Positions 1 through 6,794 of a stretch of DNA of 35,589 nucleotides are shown here, piece by piece (the first letter of the stretch is position 1; each line of letters opens with the position of its first letter). The position numbers were made by a program, and so were the translations under genes. The stretch is taken from assembly GCA_900546515.1 (NCBI GenBank), contig URDG01000027.1, positions 1-35,589 of the forward strand, read 5' to 3'. Source of the DNA: an uncultured Eubacteriales bacterium (GTDB lineage: Bacteria > Bacillota > Clostridia > Oscillospirales > Oscillospiraceae). The notes beneath the pieces were generated by a model. It did no database searches. It saw nothing but the letters and a program-made list of their open reading frames with translations, and was not told where the DNA came from.

Positions 1-40
1 CGCCAGCGGTTGTGGTTGTCTCGGTTTTTCAGTGACATTT

Positions 41-1114
41 TCAATTACCCCTTTCGACGTTCAATTTATCTGCCATTTCCTTCTGAACGGTTGGGAACAG
101 GTGCGCGTACCGGTAGGTGATTTCCACGCTTTCGTGTCCAACACGATTGCCGATGGCAACGGCGGAATAGCCCATGTTGATAAGTAAAGAAACGTGGCTG
201 TGTCTCAAATCGTGGATTCTAATGACCTTGACACCAGACGCCTTGCACCCGAACTCCATGCCGCGCTTCAAGGTGTGCTTGGTCAGAGGGAAGATACGGC
301 TGTCCGGTTCCAGTCCGTAGAGCTGCTTGAAGTAGTCCTGCATCTCGTAGCAGAGGAAGTCAGGCATCTGGATCACGCGGTTGCTTTTCTTCGTCTTCGG
401 CGTGGTGATAACATCCTTGCCCTGTAGCCGCTGATAGGATTTATTGATGCGGAGCGTTTTCTTCTCAAAATCGAAGTCCGCAGGCGTCAGTGCCAGCAAC
501 TCACCCTCGCGGATACCGCACCAGTACAGGATTTCAAAAGCGTAGTACAGCATGGGCTTGTCCATCATGGCGTCGATGAATTTGAGGTATTCTTCCTTCG
601 TCCAGAACAGCATTTCCTTCGGCTGCTCGCTGCCCATATTTCCGGCCTTTGCAGCGGGATTGATCTGCAAGCCGTAATACTTGATGGCGTGGTTGAAAAT
701 ACAGCTCAGTTGGGTATGGACATTCTTGAGATAGTCCGGGGAATAGCTTTCGCCGCTTGACTTGGTGTGCTGCCGTATCTCGTTCTGCCAGTCGATCACA
801 TCACGGGCGGTGATTTCCGAGAGCTTGCGCTTCTTGAAATACGGAAGAATCTTCGTGCGGATGATATGCTCCTTGCTGAGCCATGTGTTGAGCTTCAGCT
901 TGGGCTTGACGTCTTTTTCGTAAAGCGCCACAAAGCTCTCGAAGCTCATATTGACATCAGCCTGCTTCTGCATCAGAAACTCGCGTTCCCATGCCTGAGC
1001 CTCTTTCTTGGTCGCAAAACCGCGCTTCAATTTCTGCTGGCGCTCACCGCGCCAGTCGGTATAGCGAAACTGCACATACCATGAGCCGTTCTTCTTGTCC
1101 TTAAACGCTGCCAT
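41..1114 (-). CDS. int: Tyrosine recombinase (integrase) of an integrated element
   Basis: Site-specific recombinase expected to integrate and excise the mobile element by strand exchange through a tyrosine. The 357-residue protein has an N-terminal arm-binding-like region (KNGSWYVQFRY near residue 9), a SAM-like core-binding domain (about 55-155) and a C-terminal catalytic domain. Catalytic residues are visible: Arg202 (GIREGEL), a Lys in TPKTKKSNR (about 240), His301 and Arg304 (HDLRHSH), His327 (VGHES) and nucleophile Tyr336 (TYRYAHL). I start it at 1114, where AGAAGGG lies 5-10 bases upstream; a longer frame to 1192 has no good ribosome site. Its start overlaps the excisionase-like gene by 14 bases. 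The architecture is Tn916/phage-like, and the gene looks intact. Family certain; exact element type unknown. Confidence 0.95.
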   Translation of the reverse strand: MAAFKDKKNGSWYVQFRYTDWRGERQQKLKRGFATKKEAQAWEREFLMQKQADVNMSFESFVALYEKDVKPKLKLNTWLSKEHIIRTKILPYFKKRKLSEITARDVIDWQNEIRQHTKSSGESYSPDYLKNVHTQLSCIFNHAIKYYGLQINPAAKAGNMGSEQPKEMLFWTKEEYLKFIDAMMDKPMLYYAFEILYWCGIREGELLALTPADFDFEKKTLRINKSYQRLQGKDVITTPKTKKSNRVIQMPDFLCYEMQDYFKQLYGLEPDSRIFPLTKHTLKRGMEFGCKASGVKVIRIHDLRHSHVSLLINMGYSAVAIGNRVGHESVEITYRYAHLFPTVQKEMADKLNVERGN

Positions 1115-1298
1115 TCGATTCCCTTCTTTCCTTCGGTTCTCTCGTTCCGTAGAACTTCTCATGGAAGAACTTGCGGTCAATCCTGCCTGCAATGGTGATG
1201 CAGCCGGTCTTTCGCAGCTCTTTGTTCAACTCACGAATGAGCTTATACGCATACGGAACCGATACGCCAAGCTCTTCCGCAACTTCATTTACTCTCAT
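1101..1298 (-). CDS. Excisionase-like HTH protein
   Basis: Small DNA-binding protein of 65 residues, probably the directionality factor or a regulator for the adjacent integrase. The N-terminal helix-turn-helix reads VNEVAEELGVSVPYAYKLI, followed by RELNKELRKTGC and a basic tail ending at FYGTREPKERRESNGSV. The start at 1298 is preferred over a TTG at 1322 or ATG at 1316: GGAGA lies 7 bases upstream, and this ATG overlaps the stop of the preceding small gene as ATGA. Its 3' end overlaps the integrase start, so the two are probably translationally coupled. The excision role is inferred from size, HTH and position; a simple regulator is possible. Confidence 0.8.
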   Translation of the reverse strand: MRVNEVAEELGVSVPYAYKLIRELNKELRKTGCITIAGRIDRKFFHEKFYGTREPKERRESNGSV

Positions 1299-1504
1299 AA
1301 AAATTTCTCCTGCCATAGGCAAAACACCTTCCTTTCCCGATTTGTGGTTGATTGCTTCGCCGTTCTATCCGCAGGACTCTGACAGGCAACCCTTTTCGGC
1401 GCTGTGCCGTTTTCTTTCCTCTTCGGCACGCTCGTCTCATCGCGTGCTTCCCCGGAGAAAGTATCCTTTGGACGGTCATTCAGTTTGGCTCTTTTGGATT
1501 TCAC
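1295..1504 (-). CDS. Small basic hypothetical protein, first gene of integrase operon
   Basis: A 69-residue protein rich in Lys, Arg and Thr, starting MKSKRAKLNDRPKDT. I do not recognise a domain. It starts with GTG; AAGGTG lies 7 bases upstream. Its stop overlaps the start of the excisionase-like gene by four bases (ATGA on the minus strand). It is the first frame downstream of the leftward promoter at 1602-1630. Those three facts support it as a real gene rather than chance. Function unknown; it may assist excision control or simply drive translation of the next gene. Confidence 0.5.
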   Translation of the reverse strand: MKSKRAKLNDRPKDTFSGEARDETSVPKRKENGTAPKRVACQSPADRTAKQSTTNRERKVFCLWQEKFL

Positions 1505-1576
1505 CCCCCTCTCACCTTACAACGGACATTTTTTCTGCATTTGTTGACTATCCTAATTGTAAAATTTCTATGAATT

Positions 1577-1595
1577 AAGCTAATATGCTTAGCTT
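1577..1595. promoter_or_regulatory. Inverted repeat, candidate operator 1
   Basis: Perfect 7-base arms AAGCTAA and TTAGCTT around TATGC. It lies at the predicted transcription start of the leftward integrase promoter. It shares TGCTTAG with the second repeat at 1656-1671. A likely target of the divergent XRE repressor; the binding is inferred. Confidence 0.5.
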
Positions 1596-1601
1596 ACAGC
1601 T

Positions 1602-1630
1602 ATTGTACTATACATATTGGTTTAAGTCAA
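1602..1630 (-). promoter_or_regulatory. Sigma-A promoter for the integrase operon
   Basis: On the minus strand, -35 TTGACT (1625-1630) and -10 TACAAT (1602-1607) are separated by exactly 17 bases. It drives the small gene, the excisionase-like gene and int. The inverted repeat at 1577-1595 sits just downstream of the -10. Confidence 0.75.
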
Positions 1631-1655
1631 GCTGGTTTGCAGGAAAATATTAAAT

Positions 1656-1671
1656 AAATCTGCTTAGATTT
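1656..1671. promoter_or_regulatory. Inverted repeat, candidate operator 2
   Basis: Arms AAATCT and AGATTT around GCTT. It ends four bases before the -35 of the rightward repressor promoter and shares the core TGCTTAG with operator 1. A related half-site, ATCTGCTAT, overlaps the -10 of that promoter. This is the layout expected for autoregulation by the XRE protein. Confidence 0.5.
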
Positions 1672-1674
1672 TTC

Positions 1675-1703
1675 TTGACGAAATTAAACATATCTGCTAT
1701 ACT
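1675..1703 (+). promoter_or_regulatory. Sigma-A promoter for the XRE regulator
   Basis: TTGACG (1675-1680) and TATACT (1698-1703) with a 17-base spacer, 37 bases upstream of the XRE start codon. Divergent from the integrase promoter, with 44 bases between the two -35 boxes. Confidence 0.8.
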
Positions 1704-1739
1704 CGTTATCAAAGACAACCGACACAGGAGATGGCTATT

Positions 1740-2270
1740 ATGGCGATTGGTGAACGCATCCACTTTTTCCGCACGATGCGGGGCATGACGCAGAAATACC
1801 TTGGCATGGCGCTGGGTTTCCCGGAGAAATCCGCAGATGTCCGCCTTGCGCAGTACGAGAATGGTTCCAGAACGCCTAAAGCGGACGTGACCGCTGCGCT
1901 GGCACAGGTGCTTGACATTTCGCCCAAGGCGCTGGATGTACCGGACATTGACTCCTATGTGGGGCTGATGCACACGCTGTTCACGCTGGAAGACCGTTAC
2001 GGGCTTGAAGTCTGCGAATGCGAGGATGAGGTGCATCTGCGCGTTCATATCCACAAAGGACGCGACGCAGCGGAGCTTCACAGGATGCTTGCCGTATGGG
2101 GTGCGGTTGCCGCCAAGCTGAAAGCGGGGGAGATCACCAAAGAAGAATACGACCGCTGGCGCTACCGCTACCCTGAACTTGACACCTCCGGTCAGTGGCA
2201 CAAGATCACGCCGTCGCAGGGACTAAGCGATCTGCTCCTTGCCGACCTCAAAGAACACACCGAAGAATAA
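1740..2270 (+). CDS. XRE-family HTH transcriptional regulator
   Basis: A 176-residue regulator with an N-terminal Cro/CI-type helix-turn-helix (GERIHFFRTMRGMTQKYLG through AQYENGSRTPK, about residues 3-45). The C-terminal domain of about 110 residues, containing HLRVHIHKGRDAAELHRML and ending near LADLKEHTEE, is not a family I can name. I start at 1740 because AGGAG at 1726-1730 directly abuts the ATG at 1731 but sits nine bases from the ATG at 1740. The gene is divergent from the integrase operon across a region with two inverted repeats, so it most likely represses or times excision. Such regulators are common on Clostridia integrative elements. DNA target and inducing signal are unknown. 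Confidence 0.85.
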   Translation: MAIGERIHFFRTMRGMTQKYLGMALGFPEKSADVRLAQYENGSRTPKADVTAALAQVLDISPKALDVPDIDSYVGLMHTLFTLEDRYGLEVCECEDEVHLRVHIHKGRDAAELHRMLAVWGAVAAKLKAGEITKEEYDRWRYRYPELDTSGQWHKITPSQGLSDLLLADLKEHTEE

Positions 2271-2271
2271 C

Positions 2272-2319
2272 AAAAGGCTCTGCCGACCTTCTTTTACAGA
2301 AAGTCAGCAGAGCCTTTTT
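2272..2319. terminator. Terminator after XRE gene, possibly bidirectional
   Basis: A long hairpin with outer arms AAAAGGCTCTGC and GCAGAGCCTTTT and a further inner stem (GACCTTCT with AGAAAGTC), followed by a T-run on the plus strand. Read on the minus strand it ends in TTTTGTTATT. It could therefore also stop guaA-operon transcripts that read into the element. Confidence 0.85.
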
Positions 2320-2493
2320 CGCTCTCAATATAGGATTGGTATGATGGCTCAACCTGCAAACCGCTTGTCCCTTGAAACAAGAATAAACAAAACAGTTTGG
2401 GTATCTGCTATCATTTTGCTATCAAACGGGAAATGAGATTTTCAAAAAGCGCGTGTTTTCAAGGCTTCGCAGCCCCTCATGTTCACTTTTTTC
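2320..2493. other. Gene-free junction between element and guaA
   Basis: No convincing gene. It contains a short direct repeat of TGCTATCA around 2407-2425 and a weak hairpin (GGCT/AGCC) at about 2463-2474. It presumably holds integrase arm sites, but I cannot define them. Confidence 0.4.
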
Positions 2494-2510
2494 TCATTCC
2501 CACTCGATCG
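2489..2510. other. Candidate attachment site at the 3' end of guaA
   Basis: The last codons of guaA (Ile-Glu-Trp-Glu-stop) on the minus strand. The 3' end of guaA is an established integration site for genomic islands that carry tyrosine integrases. Here an integrase module lies directly downstream and guaA is intact, as expected if the crossover restores its end. No second copy of the core was found in the window, so the far end would be to the left. Exact crossover bases are not determined. Confidence 0.5.
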
Positions 2511-4023
2511 TGGCGGGGGGCTTGCCGGTTATATCGTACACCACGCGTCCGACGCCCTTTACCTCGTTGCAGATGCGCGAGGAAACAAGGCCGAGCACCT
2601 TGTGCGAGATCGGCGCATACTCGCAGGTCATAAAGTCAGACGTGCGGACGGCGCGCAGAGCCAGCGTATAGTCATATGTACGGAAGTCGCCCACGACGCC
2701 GACAGAGCGCGTATCCGTGAGCACAGCGAAATACTGGTCGGCCTTGATGCGGCGGCGCTGTATCTCCTCGCGGAAGATCGCGTCGGCGTCGCGCAGTATC
2801 TCAAGCTTTTCCTCGGTAATGTCGCCCACTATCCTGACTGCAAGACCGGGGCCGGGGAAAGGCTGGCGCTCGACAAAGCTTCTCGGCAGGCCGAGCTGGC
2901 GGCCAAGCGCGCGAACCTCGTCCTTGAACAGGCCGCGCAGCGGCTCTACCACGCCTTCAAAGCCCATGTCCTTGGGCAGGCCGCCGACATTGTGGTGGCT
3001 CTTGATAGTCGCGGCCTTGCTGCCGCCGGACTCGATAACATCGGGGTATATCGTGCCCTGCGCAAGGAACTTTATGTTCGGCAGCTTCTTCGCCTCCGCC
3101 TCGAACACGCGGACAAACTCCTCGCCGATGATCTTGCGCTTGCGCTCGGGATCGACGACGCCGGCGAGCTTCGTGAGAAAACGCTCCTTCGCGTTGACGC
3201 GGATGAAATCAAGATCGCGGCCGGCGAACGCCTGCTCGACCTCGTCCCCCTCGTTCTTGCGCATGAGGCCGTGGTCGACGAAGATGCAGTGCAGCTGGCC
3301 GGGGATGGCCTTGGACAGAAGCGCGGCGCACACCGACGAATCAACGCCGCCGGACAGGCCGAGGATGACGTGCGCGTCGCCCACCTGCTCGCGCACCTTG
3401 TTTATAAGCTCGATCTCGATATTTTTCAGGTCGTAGTCGCCGGATGCGCCGCATGCGCCGTACAAGAAATTGCGGATCATCGGCGTACCGTTCGGCGTGC
3501 TCTCGACCTCGGGGTGGAACTGGAAAGCGTAGAGCCGGCGGGCATAGTCAGCCATGGCCGCGTTCGGGCAGGTCGCCGTATGCGCGATGGAGACAAAGCC
3601 CTCGGGCAGTACGTCTATCTGATCCGTATGGCTCATAAGGCCGATCTGATCGGCGGTGAGGCCGTCGAAGAGGAAGGAACCGGCGTCGACAGTCATCTTC
3701 GTCTTGCCGTACTCGCTCGTCTCGCAGGTCCTGACAGTGCCGCCGAGCGTCCACGCCATGAGCTGCGCGCCGTAGCATATGCCGAGCACCGGGATACCAA
3801 GCTCGAAGATCGCTTTCTCGCAGTGAGGCGAGCTCTCATCGTACACGCTGTTCGGCCCGCCGGTCAGAATGATGCCGATGGGCGCGATGGAGCGTATCTC
3901 CTCCGCGGTGATCTTATCGCCGGCGCGAACCACGGAATACACCGAGCACTCGCGCACGCGGCGGGCGATGAGCTCCTTATACTGTCCGCCAAAATCCAAT
4001 ATCAGAACGGTCTGTGACGCCAT
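2494..4023 (-). CDS. guaA: GMP synthase (glutamine-hydrolysing)
   Basis: Converts XMP to GMP using ATP and glutamine-derived ammonia, the last step of GMP synthesis. The 509 residues match the usual length. The N-terminal class I glutamine amidotransferase domain has the triad Cys83 (GICYGAQ), His170 and Glu172 (FHPEVE). The ATP pyrophosphatase P-loop is SGGVDSS (about 224-230), and the C-terminal dimerisation domain ends with ATIEWE. GGAGG lies seven bases upstream of the ATG. It is the last gene of a seven-gene leftward operon, 39 bases after purA. Its 3' end borders the integrase module, and the reading frame is intact there. Confidence 0.98.
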   Translation of the reverse strand: MASQTVLILDFGGQYKELIARRVRECSVYSVVRAGDKITAEEIRSIAPIGIILTGGPNSVYDESSPHCEKAIFELGIPVLGICYGAQLMAWTLGGTVRTCETSEYGKTKMTVDAGSFLFDGLTADQIGLMSHTDQIDVLPEGFVSIAHTATCPNAAMADYARRLYAFQFHPEVESTPNGTPMIRNFLYGACGASGDYDLKNIEIELINKVREQVGDAHVILGLSGGVDSSVCAALLSKAIPGQLHCIFVDHGLMRKNEGDEVEQAFAGRDLDFIRVNAKERFLTKLAGVVDPERKRKIIGEEFVRVFEAEAKKLPNIKFLAQGTIYPDVIESGGSKAATIKSHHNVGGLPKDMGFEGVVEPLRGLFKDEVRALGRQLGLPRSFVERQPFPGPGLAVRIVGDITEEKLEILRDADAIFREEIQRRRIKADQYFAVLTDTRSVGVVGDFRTYDYTLALRAVRTSDFMTCEYAPISHKVLGLVSSRICNEVKGVGRVVYDITGKPPATIEWE

Positions 4024-4062
4024 TTCAGTCCTCCAAAAATTTATTATGCGGGGGTCTATCTA

Positions 4063-5331
4063 TCAAAACATCTTTACGTATTCGTCTCTCTCGGCACCGA
4101 CAGAGACGTACTTGATCGGGCAGCCGACTGCCTTCTCAAGATATGCGATGTACTCTTTCGCTTTCTCGGGCAGATCCTCGGGCTTGCGGCAGCCGGAAAC
4201 GTCGCCGAAGCCGGGCAGGTACTCGATGATGGGTTCGGCGCGCTCAAGACGCTCGCCGGTGGGGAAGCTCGTGGTCACCTCATCGCCTATCTTATAAGCG
4301 GTGCAGACGGGGATAACGTCCAGATACGAGAGCACGTCGAGCTTGGTGAGGGCGATATAGTCCGCACCCTGAACACGGACGCCGTACTTCGACGCGGGAA
4401 TGTCGAACGCGCCGACGCGGCGGGGACGGCCGGTCGCAGCGCCGTATTCGCCGCCGGCTTTGCGCAGCTGCTCGGCCTCGTCTCCGAACATCTCGACGGT
4501 GAACGGGCCTTCGCCGACACAGGTGGAGTACGCCTTCATAATGCCGATAGTCTCGTCGAGCTTGAGGCCCGGGACGCCCGCGCCGATGGGCGCATACGCC
4601 GCGAGAGTGTTGGACGATGAGGTGTAGGGGTAGATGCCGAAGTCAATGTCGCGCAGAGCGCCGAGCTGCGCCTCGAACATGATGTTCTTGCCGGCGCGGG
4701 CGGCCTCGTCCAGATACTCGGGAACGTCGCAGATATAGGGAATGACATGGCTGCCGTAGGTCTTGAGCCAGTCCATGATCTCGTCGACCTTCACTGCCTC
4801 GTGCCTGTAGCCGGTGACGGTGATGTTCTTCCACTCCACAATGTCCTTCACCTTCTCATAGAGATGGTCCATGTGCAGCAGGTCTTCCATGCGGAGAGCC
4901 TTCTTCATATATTTATCGGCGTAGACGGGAGCAATGCCGCGGCGGGTGGAACCGAACTTCTTATCGGCCAGACGATCCTCTTCCATGATGTCCATAAGCT
5001 TATGGTAGGGCAGGCAGATAATGGCGCGGCTGCTGACCTTGAGATTGTCGGGCGTGATGGACACGCCGCCGGCGCGCAGAGCGCCGCACTCATTGTACAG
5101 GTGCTCCAGATCGACGACGACGCCGTTGCCGATGACATTGACCGTGGTCTCGCGGAGGATGCCGGAGGGCAGCAGGTTGAGGATGAACTTGCCCTTCTCA
5201 TTCACGACCGTGTGACCGGCGTTGTTTCCGCCCTGATAGCGGCAGATTATGTCATAGTCCTTGGAGAGCAGGTCGACCATACGGCCCTTTCCCTCGTCGC
5301 CCCAGTTGATTCCTACGATTGCAGTAAGCAT
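4063..5331 (-). CDS. purA: Adenylosuccinate synthetase
   Basis: Joins IMP and aspartate using GTP to form adenylosuccinate, the first committed step to AMP. The 422 residues match the family. The GTP-binding loop GDEGKG (11-16) and catalytic Asp within it are present, as are NAGHTVV with His40, the IMP-binding STRRGIAP segment and a GAATGRPRR stretch. AAAGGAG lies 11 bases upstream of the ATG, slightly far but usable. It lies 23 bases after purB, so both AMP-forming steps are adjacent, with the GMP-forming guaA following. Confidence 0.98.
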   Translation of the reverse strand: MLTAIVGINWGDEGKGRMVDLLSKDYDIICRYQGGNNAGHTVVNEKGKFILNLLPSGILRETTVNVIGNGVVVDLEHLYNECGALRAGGVSITPDNLKVSSRAIICLPYHKLMDIMEEDRLADKKFGSTRRGIAPVYADKYMKKALRMEDLLHMDHLYEKVKDIVEWKNITVTGYRHEAVKVDEIMDWLKTYGSHVIPYICDVPEYLDEAARAGKNIMFEAQLGALRDIDFGIYPYTSSSNTLAAYAPIGAGVPGLKLDETIGIMKAYSTCVGEGPFTVEMFGDEAEQLRKAGGEYGAATGRPRRVGAFDIPASKYGVRVQGADYIALTKLDVLSYLDVIPVCTAYKIGDEVTTSFPTGERLERAEPIIEYLPGFGDVSGCRKPEDLPEKAKEYIAYLEKAVGCPIKYVSVGAERDEYVKMF

Positions 5332-5354
5332 TTTCCCATTGCTCCTTTCAGATT

Positions 5355-6788
5355 TTACACATTTATGGTGCCTTTTTCTCTCTCACCGAGGAAGGATGAA
5401 TTATCATCAAGAAGTCTGCGCACATCGCGCAGATAGTTCTCCGTCTGCTCCGCGGCCATGCCGGTGAAGCTGTCCGTGCGCAGAAGCTCATCTATCTCTT
5501 CACGCGTGATGCCGAACACGGGATCGGCCGCGATACGTTCGAGCAGATCATTGTCCGCCCCCTGCTCCTTCACCGTGCGGCCCGCGTCGACCGCGTGCTG
5601 CCGGATCGCCTCATGCAGCGTCTGGCGGTCGCCGCCTTTCTTGACGCAGTACATGAGAATGTCCTCCGTAGCCATGAAAGGCAGCTCCTCACGAAGCTGC
5701 TTTTCGAGCACCTTCGGATAGACCTTCAGGCCGCTGATGACGTTTATATAGAGCGTGAGTATACCGTCGACCGCAAGGAAGGCCTCGGGTATGCTGATGC
5801 GGCGGTTGGCCGAATCGTCGAGCGTGCGCTCGAGCCACTGAGTGCCGGCCGTCATGGCGGGGTTGAGCGCGTCGGCAATGACATAGCGCGCAAGAGACGT
5901 CATGCGCTCGGAACGCATGGGATTGCGCTTGTAGGCCATGGCGGAGGAGCCGACCTGACCGGCTTCAAACGGCTCGTCCACAGCCTTGAGATGGCTCATG
6001 AGCCGGATGTCGCCGGAGAATTTCATAGCGCTCTGCGCGATGCCGGAGAGCACCGAGAGCGTAAAATAATCCGCCTTGCGCGTATAGGTTTGGCCGCTGA
6101 CAGAGTACACCGCGTCAAAGCCCATCTTCTGCGCGATAAGCTTTTCAAGCTGCCGCACCTTATCGCGGTCCCCGTCAAAAAGCTCAAGAAAGCTCGCGGC
6201 GGTGCCTGTGGTTCCGCGGCAGCCGAGCAGCTTCAGATTCCCGAGCACAAAGTCAAGGTGCTCAAGATCCATGACAAGGTCCTGCATCCACAGCGCCGCG
6301 CGCTTGCCGACCGTCGTCGGCTGCGCCGCCTGAAAATGCGTATACGCAAGAGTCGGCTGAGACTTGTATTTCTCAGCAAAGTCCGCCAGCGCGGCTATCG
6401 CGCTGAGAAGCAGGCGGCGGATGCGCAGCAGCGCGTCACGCTGGATGATTACATCCGTATTGTCGCCGACAAAGCAGCTCGTCGCGCCGAGGTGGATTAT
6501 CGGCTTCGCCTTTGGACAGGCAAGGCCGAAGGTATAGATATGCGCCATGACGTCGTGGCGTACCTCCCGCTCGCGCTGGGCGGCGGCGGCGTAATCTATA
6601 TCATATATGTGCGCGCGCATTTCGTCAAGCTGTTCGTCGCTTATATCAAGGCCGAGCTCCTTCTCGCTCTCGGCGAGAGCGAGCCAGAGCCTGCGCCACG
6701 TCGAAAATTTGCGGTCGTCGGAGAATATCTCCTGCATCTCACGGCCGGCATAGCGCCTGCACAGAGGGTTTTCATAGATTTCGTGCAT
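5355..6788 (-). CDS. purB: Adenylosuccinate lyase
   Basis: Cleaves adenylosuccinate to AMP and fumarate, and SAICAR to AICAR, so it serves twice in purine synthesis. The 477-residue protein belongs to the fumarase/aspartase superfamily. The signature loop SSAMAYKRNP (281-290) holds the catalytic serine region, and THFQ (His151) is the general acid-base site. Only 6 bases separate it from the glmS stop, and GGAG lies nine bases upstream of the ATG. The C-terminal region (about 370-470) is the usual helical domain. Confidence 0.97.
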   Translation of the reverse strand: MHEIYENPLCRRYAGREMQEIFSDDRKFSTWRRLWLALAESEKELGLDISDEQLDEMRAHIYDIDYAAAAQREREVRHDVMAHIYTFGLACPKAKPIIHLGATSCFVGDNTDVIIQRDALLRIRRLLLSAIAALADFAEKYKSQPTLAYTHFQAAQPTTVGKRAALWMQDLVMDLEHLDFVLGNLKLLGCRGTTGTAASFLELFDGDRDKVRQLEKLIAQKMGFDAVYSVSGQTYTRKADYFTLSVLSGIAQSAMKFSGDIRLMSHLKAVDEPFEAGQVGSSAMAYKRNPMRSERMTSLARYVIADALNPAMTAGTQWLERTLDDSANRRISIPEAFLAVDGILTLYINVISGLKVYPKVLEKQLREELPFMATEDILMYCVKKGGDRQTLHEAIRQHAVDAGRTVKEQGADNDLLERIAADPVFGITREEIDELLRTDSFTGMAAEQTENYLRDVRRLLDDNSSFLGEREKGTINV

Positions 6789-6794
6789 GATTGT

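Noticed and set aside
2426..2510. GGGAAATGAG near 2428 resembles the inverted guaA end (GGGAATGAG) and might be a second attachment core
   Set aside because: It is inverted and imperfect; attachment sites at element ends should be direct repeats, so chance similarity is more likely.
2479..4017. A 512-codon open frame on the plus strand opposite guaA
   Set aside because: It mirrors the strongly conserved guaA frame, has no ribosome site and gives a low-complexity product; GC-rich codon bias explains it.
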